DNA of 37,114 nt from Sphingobacteriales bacterium TSM_CSM (GCA_002212725.1 MTCR01000045.1:1-37114); one strand, 5' to 3'. Numbered from the stretch's first letter, positions 1 through 7,895 are shown. The notes: generated from the letters alone by a model not told the origin. Made by a program: numbers and translations.

Positions 1-74
1 CAATATCTTTTCTCCCTAATCAACCCAAATTGCAACGGGTTTTTTAAGTGAACTCAAGTATTCTATACGCCCGC

Positions 75-491
75 CTAACCGCTTTTAGAATTGCCCTTCC
101 CTGATAAATATTTTAGTACTTCATTTTTTGCTACGATCCAATAAACCATCGTAAAAGAAAAAAATATCAATGCTATTAACCCTGAAACAAATTCATGCGA
201 GTTAGGAAATTGTGTGCGTCTATATTGAGGGAGTGCTTTTACTGTAATAGAATCACCTATCTGATACACGCCATTTATGCAATCTCCATATGAAATCATA
301 ATAACATGATTGCTGTTCAAGTAATTCAAATCAAGACTGCTGTTTCTTCTGTAGCATATAACTTTTTCAATTTCTGCTTTAATAATTGTACCTTTTTTGT
401 AAACGGCAATATCAACATAAGTGATTCTTGCTACTAAGGCAACTATTAAACAATTAACCAAAAAAAGCAAATAGTAAATGAATTTATTCAT
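75..491 (-). CDS. Small two-helix membrane protein, candidate RHS immunity protein
   Basis: Encodes 138 residues that I do not recognise as a named family. A hydrophobic helix lies at about residues 4-22 and a second at about 104-122. The roughly 80 residues between them look beta-rich, contain two cysteines and are probably extracytoplasmic. This two-helix-plus-beta layout resembles DUF3592-type proteins, but that is only a shape match. It lies 40 bp downstream of the RHS tip on the same strand, which is the usual place for the immunity gene of a polymorphic toxin. An immunity role is therefore an inference from position, and a membrane immunity protein would suit a membrane-active toxin. 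The gene is visibly AT-rich compared with the centre of the window. Confidence 0.6.
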   Translation of the reverse strand: MNKFIYYLLFLVNCLIVALVARITYVDIAVYKKGTIIKAEIEKVICYRRNSSLDLNYLNSNHVIMISYGDCINGVYQIGDSITVKALPQYRRTQFPNSHEFVSGLIALIFFSFTMVYWIVAKNEVLKYLSGKGNSKSG

Positions 492-531
492 GTTTCAGCA
501 ATAGTTTCATTTTATTCAAATGGTACATTCT

Positions 532-1377
532 CTAATAAGCGTGGAGCAAATCTTGACTGATTATTATAGGGCGAAGAAGTAACATTTTTTGGTGTTCTTT
601 TAGGTTGTTATTACCTTGACCATAAGTGTTTACACCTATTGTTTTTTTCTGCCCTGATTGAACATCGGTGATATTCTGAAAAGTATTTTCCATGACTTCT
701 GTTGTGCTATTTATGATAGTTGAAGGTAACAAATCCTCAGCACTTTCACCCGAAAATTTGTTAAATAAATGCCCTGCCGAATCTCCATATCCGGCTGTAA
801 AACCCGAAATAAAACCATCTCGCACTACTTTTTTACCATCGAGAGAATTAGTTGTTTCAACTTGTTTAACGGTACTTTCTACCATACCATTTCCTGTATT
901 TGCCATTACATTTGCTGTTATTGCTTCGGTAACCGGCACCCCCATACTTGTAATGTTTATAGCTGCAAAACCGCCCAATGCACCCGCAGTAGCCGAAATT
1001 CCGGCACTTTTAAAATCAATTTCTGAAAACGCATTTTCAACTCCTCCTTCATATATGTTTGCCCCTATCTGAAAAGATAAATCAGCAATGAAACCAACTG
1101 CTGAACCGATAAGTATCGGGGCAACTGGACACAACGGGCAATCCCCCTTAGGGTCTTCATACCGTATGGGGTTGTTTAAATTACTGTTGTATGGCGACCA
1201 CTCATAAAACTTCCCCGCCAGCGGATCCACCTGCCCCCAACGGTTTATTTGCGGGTTGTACCAGCGTGCGCCATAGTCCATCCAATGCAAGCCAAAATCT
1301 TGGTTTAGTTCTTTGTTGTTGTATTGGTAGTTGTTGGTTGCGCCATCAAAGGTAGCGCTTAGTTCCGGTATGGGCAA
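532..1377 (-). CDS. Orphan RHS C-terminal tip with variable toxin-like tail (5'-truncated)
   Basis: The first 80 residues match the end of an RHS core: a YNNKELN segment, DYGARWYNPQINRWGQVDP, SPYNSNLNNPIRYEDPKG. The remaining ~200 residues are the variable tail, rich in Gly/Ala and hydrophobic near its start (ILIGSAVGFIADL, SAGISATAGALGG), with no catalytic motif I can name. A full RHS protein carries hundreds to thousands of residues of YD repeats before this core, and none are present: in the same frame a TAA lies about 24 bp upstream and the phosphatase gene ends 44 bp upstream. The only start available is a TTG at 1377. The fragment is best read as a displaced or silent tip cassette that could recombine into a full RHS gene elsewhere. 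Expression in place is doubtful. Confidence 0.75.
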   Translation of the reverse strand: MPIPELSATFDGATNNYQYNNKELNQDFGLHWMDYGARWYNPQINRWGQVDPLAGKFYEWSPYNSNLNNPIRYEDPKGDCPLCPVAPILIGSAVGFIADLSFQIGANIYEGGVENAFSEIDFKSAGISATAGALGGFAAINITSMGVPVTEAITANVMANTGNGMVESTVKQVETTNSLDGKKVVRDGFISGFTAGYGDSAGHLFNKFSGESAEDLLPSTIINSTTEVMENTFQNITDVQSGQKKTIGVNTYGQGNNNLKEHQKMLLLRPIIISQDLLHAY

Positions 1378-1421
1378 GCCAAAGCGTTGCCTTGAGTTTA
1401 TTTAAGCAAAGCAATAACCCG

Positions 1422-3434
1422 CTATCGCTGCACCACAATTTTGCGGCCGGCGGTTGAGCCGTCGGGGGCGGTGAGGCGGCAAATATAGGTTCCGTTGGGC
1501 AGCAGTCCGGTATCAAATTTAAGGGTATATATGCCCGGTTGTTGAAGTTGGTTGGAAATTACGGCTAATTGCTTACCCGTTGCATCGTGCAGGGTGGCCA
1601 ACACGTTTTGCGCTTTTGAAACGGCATAATGCAGGTGTACTTCGCCACCGCTTGCCGGGTTGGGGTAGGCTGCAATAAACAACACCGAGCCGGAATGGTG
1701 GCTGCCTTGGGGTTGGTTAACGGTGGTAAAGACGGGTGCCGGGTCGGGTGCGCCTTCAATGGGCAGCGCCGGTTCTGTGGTGGTTATTAAATGCGAGGTT
1801 TGGTCGAGCGTATAACGGCCGGCATCGTAATTTTCAACGGCAGAGGGTTGCAGTTTGGTATCAATTACATACCAGTCGGCTTGGGCGCGTTGTGGGGTAA
1901 GGTCTAATACAAAGTAGCCGTGGTCGGCAATATTGATGTATTTGGCATGTGGGTTGGCATTTAATGCCAGGTTTTGAGCCACATCAACCGGAATAATATC
2001 GGGCAGCACCTCATCATTGGCGCTGGTAATACTGGTAGTTACCATTTCCACGCCAAAAGCACCTTCGCCGGTAGCGGGGTTGTAGCCGGTTTGGGGGTCA
2101 AGGGTAATATCGGCGGCAATGCCCAAATGAATATCGCCGGTAACGACCACAAAATTTTTAATTTGGAGGCTGTCAATGAGGTGGGCAATTTTCTGGCGCT
2201 CGGCGGGGTAGCCGTCCCACATATCGGCATTGTCGAGCAGCCCAAGGGTGTTAATGGTGGTAAACACCACCTGATTTCCCAATACCTTCCACTGAGCGGT
2301 GGAGTTGCTGAGTTGGTCAATGAGCCAGTTATATTGGGTTTCGCCCAATATGGTGCGGTTGGGGTCGGAGTAAGCGGGGTCTGTAAAATCTTCTACCTGT
2401 TCCTGTCTTCCTTGGTGGCGGGTATCAATCATAATAAGGTCTGCCAGGTTTCCGTAGTGCATGGTACGGTACACGCGGCGGGGCTGTCCGGGTTCGGGGT
2501 CGCGGATGGGCATCCACTCAAAGTAGGCTTGTATGGCGTTGGCTTTTCTCACGTCGTAGTCGCCTTCGCCCGGGTTGTGGTTTTGCGCGCCGTGTTCCCA
2601 GGCATCGTTGGCAACTTCGTGGTCGTCCCAAACGGTAATAAAGGGGTGTTGCTGGTGTGCGCGGCGCAGGTCGGGGTCGAGTTTATAGAGTGAGTGACGG
2701 GTGCGGTAGTCTTCGAGGGTAATAATTTCGTTTTCGGGTTCATATTGCCGTATATCGGTGGAGAAATCGGTGCCGGGGCCGTATTCGTAAATATAATCGC
2801 CCAGGTGAATAACCGCATTTAAGTCGGTGCGGTCGGCCAGCCTGCCGTAGGCGTTAAAATAGCCTTGCTGATAATGGCTGCAAGATGCCACGCCAAAACG
2901 CAGGTGGTTTACATTACCCGCCGGCACGGTTTGGGTTCGGCCGGTCATGCTGGTAACACCCAGTGCGGCAAAGTTGTAGTAGTAGGTGGTTCCGGGCGAG
3001 AGTCCGGTTACATCAACTTTTACGGTAAAATCTCTGTCGGCATCGGTGGTAAACGTTCCGGTTTGAATGATGTTGGTCATATCGGGGTCGGTAGCCAGGT
3101 ACCATTGCACCGGAACGGGGTTATCGTCTTGCGGGGTAACTCTTGTCCAGATGATAACGCGGTCGTGCATGGGGTCGCCCGATGCTACGCCGTGGTAAAA
3201 CGGGGCGTACAGGGTATCGTATGGCAGCACACCCAATTGGGCGGCGTTGTTTCGGGAGTGGTTAATGATGTTGCCGTGCAGGGCATCGGGTTGTTGCTGC
3301 AAAACCTGCTCCCAGGGTTTAATGTTTTTTACGGCGTTAATGACCTCCGGCGGAAGGGCAGCGGCGGGAACATTTTGGGCAAAGGCGGGTAAAAAGCAAA
3401 GTTGCAGGCAGAGAAGGGCTGCGATGTTTTTCAT
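1422..3434 (-). CDS. Secreted PhoD-like alkaline phosphatase/phosphodiesterase with T9SS tail
   Basis: Encodes 670 residues. A signal peptide occupies residues 1-19 (ending PAFAQ). It is followed by an N-terminal PhoD_N beta-sandwich (YHGVASGDPMHDRVIIWTRV) and a PhoD metallophosphatase domain. Metal-site motifs are visible: GVASCSHYQQGYFNAY, HLGDYIYEYG, VWDDHEVANDAW, DTRHQGRQ and VVTGDIHLG. PhoD enzymes hydrolyse phosphomonoesters or phosphodiesters outside the cytoplasm using a metal centre. The last ~85 residues form a Por secretion tail (AYPNPASGGEVHLHY through to the final IVVQR), so export by the type IX system to the surface or medium is expected. The gene is GC-rich compared with the RHS and AbiEii patches on either side, suggesting it is resident DNA between acquired segments. 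The exact substrate cannot be read from the sequence. Confidence 0.93.
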   Translation of the reverse strand: MKNIAALLCLQLCFLPAFAQNVPAAALPPEVINAVKNIKPWEQVLQQQPDALHGNIINHSRNNAAQLGVLPYDTLYAPFYHGVASGDPMHDRVIIWTRVTPQDDNPVPVQWYLATDPDMTNIIQTGTFTTDADRDFTVKVDVTGLSPGTTYYYNFAALGVTSMTGRTQTVPAGNVNHLRFGVASCSHYQQGYFNAYGRLADRTDLNAVIHLGDYIYEYGPGTDFSTDIRQYEPENEIITLEDYRTRHSLYKLDPDLRRAHQQHPFITVWDDHEVANDAWEHGAQNHNPGEGDYDVRKANAIQAYFEWMPIRDPEPGQPRRVYRTMHYGNLADLIMIDTRHQGRQEQVEDFTDPAYSDPNRTILGETQYNWLIDQLSNSTAQWKVLGNQVVFTTINTLGLLDNADMWDGYPAERQKIAHLIDSLQIKNFVVVTGDIHLGIAADITLDPQTGYNPATGEGAFGVEMVTTSITSANDEVLPDIIPVDVAQNLALNANPHAKYINIADHGYFVLDLTPQRAQADWYVIDTKLQPSAVENYDAGRYTLDQTSHLITTTEPALPIEGAPDPAPVFTTVNQPQGSHHSGSVLFIAAYPNPASGGEVHLHYAVSKAQNVLATLHDATGKQLAVISNQLQQPGIYTLKFDTGLLPNGTYICRLTAPDGSTAGRKIVVQR

Positions 3435-3478
3435 ATTAATAATAATGTTTACTTATTTATGGTTAATGATGCAATTGA

Positions 3479-3550
3479 TGGCCAATTTACCGCTTTTTGG
3501 TGATTTTTCAAAATAGCTGAACAAGCATGGAAAATTTTGATTGGGCAAAA
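3479..3550. repeat. Degenerate repeat, copy A
   Basis: This stretch shares a 19-base identical core (TGGCCAATTTACCGCTTTT) with 4778-4796, and a second matching block, TTTTGATTGG, about 40 bases further on. The two copies flank the AbiEii/DUF6922 gene pair in the same orientation. The middle has diverged. It could be a decayed intergenic repeat or the remains of two related gene or element ends. Confidence 0.5.
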
Positions 3551-3670
3551 GAACGCCCTTCTGTGATAAGATGCTTATACCATAGCTCAACAGCATTACT
3601 ATTGGGTAAACAAGGAACAGAGAGTACAGCAATAGACTTTGTTGCAAAATTTGGAGCTGCTTATGTTTAA
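3527..3670 (+). CDS. Unrecognised 47-residue ORF
   Basis: ATG to TAA, 47 residues, beginning MENFDWAKERPSV and ending DFVAKFGAAYV. The composition is protein-like, but I know no family for it. It overlaps degenerate repeat copy A at its 5' end and has an in-frame TGA just upstream. It may be a real small protein, the remnant of a longer gene, or chance. It sits in the AT-rich patch next to the AbiEii pair, where gene debris is common. Confidence 0.25.
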   Translation: MENFDWAKERPSVIRCLYHSSTALLLGKQGTESTAIDFVAKFGAAYV

Positions 3671-3716
3671 GATAAAAGCACTAAACTCACTATTATGGGT
3701 CTGCTACGGCTAATCA

Positions 3717-4355
3717 TTACCTGCTTAAATATACATTTGCTTCATGAGTTATTGTTCTTTTTATTTCATCCCAATCTGCATTTCCTATTGTTACAGGATT
3801 GGGTTCTATTTCAGCGTCTTCAAAATAGGTAAGGCTTTTCAGAACATGAAATGTGTTTGTATTTTTGAACTTCTGCTCCAAAAAGACAAACATTTGAGCG
3901 AATGAGTATTTTTGAAGCAAATAGAAGATGTCATAAAAATCTTTCTTTGAACCGCGACCTGCAACAGCAGATAGTTTCATCGGTATGATATCTTCAATTG
4001 ACAATAATCTAAGTCCATCGTACTCAATAATTGGCTGTATAAGTGCATATGGATATTTTATCAAATATACCTTAACCATATTATCCGTTTGCTCAGGAAA
4101 CAGAATAGTAAAATTCAAAGTATTAGTTCCTTCCGATTTGTCAGCGATAACAAATTTTGAATTAAGATTATTAAATAATTCGTTTGTGTCAAAGTCTTTT
4201 TGTGTAAACAAATCAATATCTACTGAAATTCTGTGCCCTAATTGAAGGGCTAATGCAGTACCACCAACAAGAAAAAAATCTTGCAGTTCACTCAATTGCA
4301 TGAGCTTTTTTAGTAGTTCCAAAGTTGACGGATAGACGGCTCTGTATTGTAACAT
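3717..4355 (-). CDS. AbiEii-family nucleotidyltransferase toxin
   Basis: Encodes 212 residues of the AbiEii/AbiGii (DUF1814) nucleotidyltransferase family. The family signature is visible: VGGTALALQLGHRISVDIDLF at residues 30-50, with the GGT motif and the D46/D48 metal pair, and later IIPMKLSAVAGRGSKKDFYD with the basic and acidic residues typical of this family. AbiEii proteins are toxins of type IV toxin-antitoxin and phage-abortive systems; characterised members transfer nucleotides onto tRNA acceptor ends. The start chosen gives the usual family N-terminus (MLQYRAVYPSTLELLKKLM). The gene overlaps the upstream partner by 46 bp, so the two are translated as a coupled pair. The key catalytic residues are all present, so the toxin looks intact. 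Confidence 0.9.
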   Translation of the reverse strand: MLQYRAVYPSTLELLKKLMQLSELQDFFLVGGTALALQLGHRISVDIDLFTQKDFDTNELFNNLNSKFVIADKSEGTNTLNFTILFPEQTDNMVKVYLIKYPYALIQPIIEYDGLRLLSIEDIIPMKLSAVAGRGSKKDFYDIFYLLQKYSFAQMFVFLEQKFKNTNTFHVLKSLTYFEDAEIEPNPVTIGNADWDEIKRTITHEANVYLSR

Positions 4356-4600
4356 CTAAATTTAGCTTTTGGTATGCCAAAAAATGTGTGGCAAAAGTTT
4401 AACGTAATTTTATCTAAATATCTGATTTGCAAAGCCTCCGCTTCAATTTTCTCCAATCCATAAAAGCTTTTTAACGCTTGCCAATCTTGCAAATTGCCTC
4501 GGGTTAGTACCCGCTCAATTACAAAACGAGCGTGTTTATTGTAATCAAGTTCATTTATGTCAATATCCCAAAAAAGGGCTTTATTCAAATTTGGTTCCAT
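4310..4600 (-). CDS. DUF6922-like partner of AbiEii toxin (putative antitoxin)
   Basis: Encodes 96 residues resembling the DUF6922 family: ALFWDIDINELDYNKHARFV, IERVLTRGNLQDWQALK, FYGLEKIEAEALQIRYL and a final FRCY region. In Bacteroidota, proteins of this type are commonly encoded directly upstream of AbiEii nucleotidyltransferases, as here, with a 46-bp overlap. An antitoxin or adaptor role is inferred from this arrangement and not proven. The last dozen residues (NTEPSIRQLWNY) are encoded in the overlap and may be a run-on past the usual family end. There is no winged-helix AbiEi domain, so it is not a classical AbiEi antitoxin. Confidence 0.75.
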   Translation of the reverse strand: MEPNLNKALFWDIDINELDYNKHARFVIERVLTRGNLQDWQALKSFYGLEKIEAEALQIRYLDKITLNFCHTFFGIPKAKFRCYNTEPSIRQLWNY

Positions 4601-5011
4601 TGTTTCAATATTAAATGTTGGGTAGTTGGCAAAACAAGTTGATTAGATTTATACACACCTTTTTCTCTAAACCGGTAATATTCTAATCTGCCAATATGAC
4701 CTGCCACCGAAAGCGACCACAATTTTTTTCATAGTATGACAGAATTTAGCATTGTAAACGGATTTGCCCGATTGCTGTGGCCAATTTACCGCTTTTCTGC
4801 AAACTTTTCAGCAAAAAACCTGCCCGATTTAAAAGTTTTGATTGGAGGAAGGGCGGGGGTAGGCGTGCACTTTTTAAAAATATGGAAAAGATGGGGGTTT
4901 GAGCAATTACAATCGGTTCTATGGCAGTAAAACTGTTGCTTTGTTTATATTTGCAACCTGAACTACTTAACGCGGTTTTATACTTTTCGCAATAAAAATT
5001 GTGTACCCAAT
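4601..5011. other. Gene-free AT-rich stretch
   Basis: I see no supportable gene here. The stretch holds degenerate repeat copy B (4778-4852) and a TATATTTG sequence near 4944 that resembles a Bacteroidota -7 element about 65 bases ahead of the 36-residue ORF at 5012. A 64-codon open frame at 4736-4930 shows no recognisable protein features. Confidence 0.5.
4778..4852. repeat. Degenerate repeat, copy B
   Basis: Shares its first 19 bases exactly with copy A at 3479, and a TTTTGATTGG block further on. It lies in the same orientation on the other side of the AbiEii pair, so the two copies bracket 1.3 kb that includes the toxin module. Confidence 0.5.
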
Positions 5012-5122
5012 ATGACCAAGCAGGAATTCTACAAAATCCTCGATACCCAACTCAGCAGTATTGTAAATGAAATAATTAGCTATAATGAAAAAAAAACTAC
5101 AATTAGTGTTTTGACACTTTAA
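5012..5122 (+). CDS. Unrecognised 36-residue ORF, possible 5' gene remnant
   Basis: ATG to TAA, 36 residues, beginning MTKQEFYKILDTQLSSIVNE. The start looks like a genuine amphipathic protein N-terminus, but the ORF stops just before the 36-bp direct repeat at 5127. This is compatible with the front end of a gene cut off by the repeat element. A TATATTTG box lies about 65 bases upstream. No family is recognised. Confidence 0.3.
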   Translation: MTKQEFYKILDTQLSSIVNEIISYNEKKTTISVLTL

Positions 5123-5126
5123 TTTT

Positions 5127-5162
5127 AATTGAGTTCATAAAATTAAATGGATAGAACAGTAG
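5127..5162 (+). repeat. 36-bp direct repeat, left copy
   Basis: Matches 5305-5340 with two mismatches; the shared core is GTTCATAAAATTAAATGG. It lies five bases after the stop codon of the 36-residue ORF. Confidence 0.85.
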
Positions 5163-5304
5163 TTTAAATCATAGCGTTCTTTGCGAATTACATAGCGTTC
5201 TTTGCGGTTTTTTCTTTTACCGCAAGGTTCGCAAGGGTTGCGCAAAGGTCGCTATTGGTTAAAAATATTGTTGCTAATGTTTTAGTCCCGAGTACTCGGG
5301 GTTG
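5163..5304. repeat. REP-like intergenic element between direct repeats
   Basis: The segment contains two copies of CATAGCGTTCTTTGCG (5170-5185 and 5191-5206). A hairpin follows with a 7-bp stem TTGCGGT/ACCGCAA (5202-5225), then CGCAAGG / CGCAAAG-type motifs and a perfect 14-bp palindrome CCCGAGTACTCGGG (5287-5300). Short repeats built from CGCAAAG/CTTTGCG are common between genes in Bacteroidota. It codes for nothing I can see. Confidence 0.6.
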
Positions 5305-5340
5305 AATTAAGTTCATAAAATTAAATGGATAGAACATTAG
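5305..5340 (+). repeat. 36-bp direct repeat, right copy
   Basis: Second copy of the 5127-5162 repeat, 178 bp away in the same orientation, with two mismatches. Together the copies bracket the REP-like segment. Confidence 0.85.
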
Positions 5341-5376
5341 GAATTTTATGTAATGAAATGGTCTTGGCAATCAATC

Positions 5377-6864
5377 CTAAGGATTCTTCACCCTGTTCAA
5401 CCCCGCTTTTGCCTGTTGTTCTATGCTGTTGCGGTACTCGTGGTTTTTGTACTCCATGGCTTTGCGGTAGTAAAAAGTAGCGCTTGGGATGTTGCCTTGC
5501 TGTTCGTAAATTTTACCCAGTTCCAGGCAGGCTTTGGGGGCAAAATAGTAGGGAGCGTCTTTACTTTGCAAAATGGTTTGCTGGTAGCAGGCAATGGCGG
5601 TGGGGTATTGTTCAAGTCCGTTGTAAATACGGCTTTTGCGGTAAATATATTCTAATTTTTGTGCGGTGGTGTTTAGTTGTGCTTCGGGTATTTGTTGCAG
5701 CACTGTCAGCGCTTTAGAATAATAACCGCCATCAAACAGCAGGCGTGCCTTTAGCAGTTGCGGGTGGGGCATTTCGGTGGTTTGGGCTGCTTTATGGGCT
5801 TGCTTGTCGGAGTCGGTAAACTGTTTACCCCGTTCCAGGGCATATTGCATAAAGGTGCGGTATTTATCGGGCCGGTTTTTAAGCAGGTAGTTCCAGGCAA
5901 GTTTCTGGTAGGCATCTTTTACGTAGCTGCTGCCTTTAAAGTTGTTTACAAACTTAAACAGGGGCGCATCGGCATCGGCATCAAGGCGGTTGAGTTTGCA
6001 CACGCCTAAGAGGTAATCGAGGTAATAAAACGGGGCAAAGCCATTGCCCGATGGTTTTTGTTCTAAAATGGCAATAGCTTCCTCGTTATGGCCGGTTTTA
6101 AGGGCAATATCGGCGGCGGCAAAGCAGTTGAGCAGGCTGGTTTTGGCGGGCAGGCCGGCGGCAATTTGCCAGGCTTTACCGGGGTTTCCTTGCAGGTGCA
6201 GCAGCAGAAAGGCGTACAGCACCAGCCCTTCTTCTCTGAAAAGTTGGTCTTGCTGTTGTTGACCTTTTTGCAAAAACTGTTCAATTTCTTTCATGCCCCG
6301 GTCAATGTTGCCTTGCAGCCCCATGAGTTTCATGCTCCATTTAAACTGTTCGGGCACGGTTCCTATAATGGCATGTATGGCGCCCAGAGATTTAAGGTTG
6401 GGGTAAAAATCGGGGTAAAGCCGTTGGTTTTCCGACAGTAGTTTGTAGGCTTTCTGAATTTCCCAGAATGCTTTCAGGTATTGTTCAAACTTTAACCGCA
6501 CCAAAGCCCATTGCAGGTTAATTTCGGCTTGGGCATAGCGGTAGTAAGGCGAGTTTTTATCGGAATTTTCAAGGGCATTAAGGCGGCGGGCTTTGTTGGG
6601 TTCAAGGCGGTTAAAGGTGGTGCTTTCTTCGGTAATAAAAATTTTCAGCACATCGGCATAGTTATCAAATAGAAGGGTAAGGTGGTTGGCGGGGTTTTGC
6701 TGTTTTTCGGCGGCCAGTATTTTTTCCGATTCTTCAATTTGCAGGCTCATCAATAAGCGGTAGGCTTTGCTGCATTGCTTATTGTACTGAAAACCGGCGG
6801 CCTGTGCCGGGTTGAGCAAGGCAAGCAACAGCAAGAGGAATATATGGCGAAACAAGATGGACAA
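5377..6864 (-). CDS. Exported TPR-repeat protein
   Basis: Encodes 495 residues: a signal peptide (about 1-22, ending QAA) and then an all-helical protein with tetratricopeptide-like repeats. These are clearest in the C-terminal half (YYSKALTVLQQIPEAQL, QYPTAIACYQQTILQSKDAP, IPSATFYYRKAMEYKNHEYR). TPRs mediate protein contacts; the partner is unknown. The layout resembles the TPR39/DUF3808 type found in many Bacteroidota, but this is a tentative match. Its start lies 11 bp downstream of the BatD-like gene, so the two are probably co-transcribed and may act together at the periplasmic side of the inner membrane. Nothing suggests a broken gene. Confidence 0.85.
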   Translation of the reverse strand: MSILFRHIFLLLLLALLNPAQAAGFQYNKQCSKAYRLLMSLQIEESEKILAAEKQQNPANHLTLLFDNYADVLKIFITEESTTFNRLEPNKARRLNALENSDKNSPYYRYAQAEINLQWALVRLKFEQYLKAFWEIQKAYKLLSENQRLYPDFYPNLKSLGAIHAIIGTVPEQFKWSMKLMGLQGNIDRGMKEIEQFLQKGQQQQDQLFREEGLVLYAFLLLHLQGNPGKAWQIAAGLPAKTSLLNCFAAADIALKTGHNEEAIAILEQKPSGNGFAPFYYLDYLLGVCKLNRLDADADAPLFKFVNNFKGSSYVKDAYQKLAWNYLLKNRPDKYRTFMQYALERGKQFTDSDKQAHKAAQTTEMPHPQLLKARLLFDGGYYSKALTVLQQIPEAQLNTTAQKLEYIYRKSRIYNGLEQYPTAIACYQQTILQSKDAPYYFAPKACLELGKIYEQQGNIPSATFYYRKAMEYKNHEYRNSIEQQAKAGLNRVKNP

Positions 6865-6875
6865 TGGAATGTGGG

Positions 6876-7838
6876 TTAAATAGGATTTTCGGTGTTTTGG
6901 GTTGGAGCTTCTTCGGCCGGTTTGGTTGCCCGAATAAAGTAACCGGCATCGGTAAAAGCCTGCAAATGCTGTTCTACCAAGGGTTTTGCTTTGGCAAACT
7001 TTACCAGATCTGCCAGTTCAAGCAATTTGCGCAGTTTTTCAAGTACCGGCCCTTCAATGGCTATGTTCCTGAAAGCGGCCATGGTTTCATCGGTGGTCAT
7101 TTCGGGCGCTTGTATCTGGTACCGGCCTTCAATATACTGCCGCAAAATATCGGTCAGTTCGCTGTAGTACAGTTTTTCCTGCTCTTGTTGCCAATATTTT
7201 GCCTGTTCCAGCAGTTTAAGGCGGTTAAGGGCAACCTCATAAGGCGGCAGCGGTGGTGCCTGCGGCCGGGTTTCGGTTGTGGTTTGGCGGATGCTGCGTT
7301 TTTTCCACCACCACCACAGCAGGGCAAGCAGCAGCAGCACAGCCAGGGCAATAGCGAAGGGGCGCAGGCGTTCCCACAGGGTAAGGGGCAGGTCAACCGG
7401 CGGGGCAATGTCTTTCATTTCCGATAAAGTATCTACTTCGGGTTCGCGCACGGTAACAACAACGGGTGAGGTTCTGATGCTGCCCGTTGAACCTGTTTGT
7501 GTATTCCGGTAGTTAAAATTAAGGGGTGGCAGGGCAAGTTGGCCGGCATCAAAGGCAGTAAGGTTTATTTTTTGGGTTATATGCAGCGCACCTTCGGGCG
7601 TTTTTACCGTGTCGGGTTTCAGCACACCGGTTACTTCAAAACCGCCTAATGTGTCGGGTATTTGGGGCCAGTCAAAATGAATATCGGGCAAACAGGTAGC
7701 ATCAATGGTTAGCACAAGGGCATCGCCAATTTGCATGAGTGTGGTGTTTGGACTTATGTTTACCGCGGGTGGTTGTGCCTGTGCCCTGCCAAAATTTGTA
7801 AAAAAGACAACTGTCAAAAAAAAGAAACAGCGCATCAT
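6876..7838 (-). CDS. BatD/DUF4381-like membrane protein
   Basis: Encodes 320 residues. A signal peptide covers residues 1-21 (ending AQAQ). It is followed by an extracytoplasmic Ig-like beta domain (about 22-150), one very hydrophobic transmembrane helix at about 158-178 ending in WWWWKKR, and a cytoplasmic helical domain (about 200-305). This order is that of BatD-like proteins, which in Bacteroidota sit in MoxR/BatA/BatB operons linked to aerotolerance and envelope stress. No MoxR or BatA/B gene is present beside it; it pairs with the TPR gene 11 bp downstream. The protein is shorter than classical BatD. Function in this setting is unknown. Confidence 0.75.
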   Translation of the reverse strand: MMRCFFFLTVVFFTNFGRAQAQPPAVNISPNTTLMQIGDALVLTIDATCLPDIHFDWPQIPDTLGGFEVTGVLKPDTVKTPEGALHITQKINLTAFDAGQLALPPLNFNYRNTQTGSTGSIRTSPVVVTVREPEVDTLSEMKDIAPPVDLPLTLWERLRPFAIALAVLLLLALLWWWWKKRSIRQTTTETRPQAPPLPPYEVALNRLKLLEQAKYWQQEQEKLYYSELTDILRQYIEGRYQIQAPEMTTDETMAAFRNIAIEGPVLEKLRKLLELADLVKFAKAKPLVEQHLQAFTDAGYFIRATKPAEEAPTQNTENPI

Positions 7839-7862
7839 GCCTGAAGGGGGTTAATTTCGGGG

Positions 7863-7895
7863 CAAATTTAGACTTTTTGCACCAATAAGGGTAAA
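7863..7895 (-). promoter_or_regulatory. Predicted promoter of the BatD-like/TPR operon
   Basis: On the minus strand TAAATTTG (7863-7870) fits the Bacteroidota -7 consensus TAnnTTTG. A TTTA sequence 21 bases upstream (7892-7895) is a 3-of-4 match to the -33 TTTG. The box lies 25 bases ahead of the start codon. Confidence 0.45.

Noticed and set aside
4736..4930. 64-residue plus-strand ORF in the gap after the AbiEii partner
   Set aside because: It overlaps the degenerate repeat, has no protein-like features and no recognisable family.
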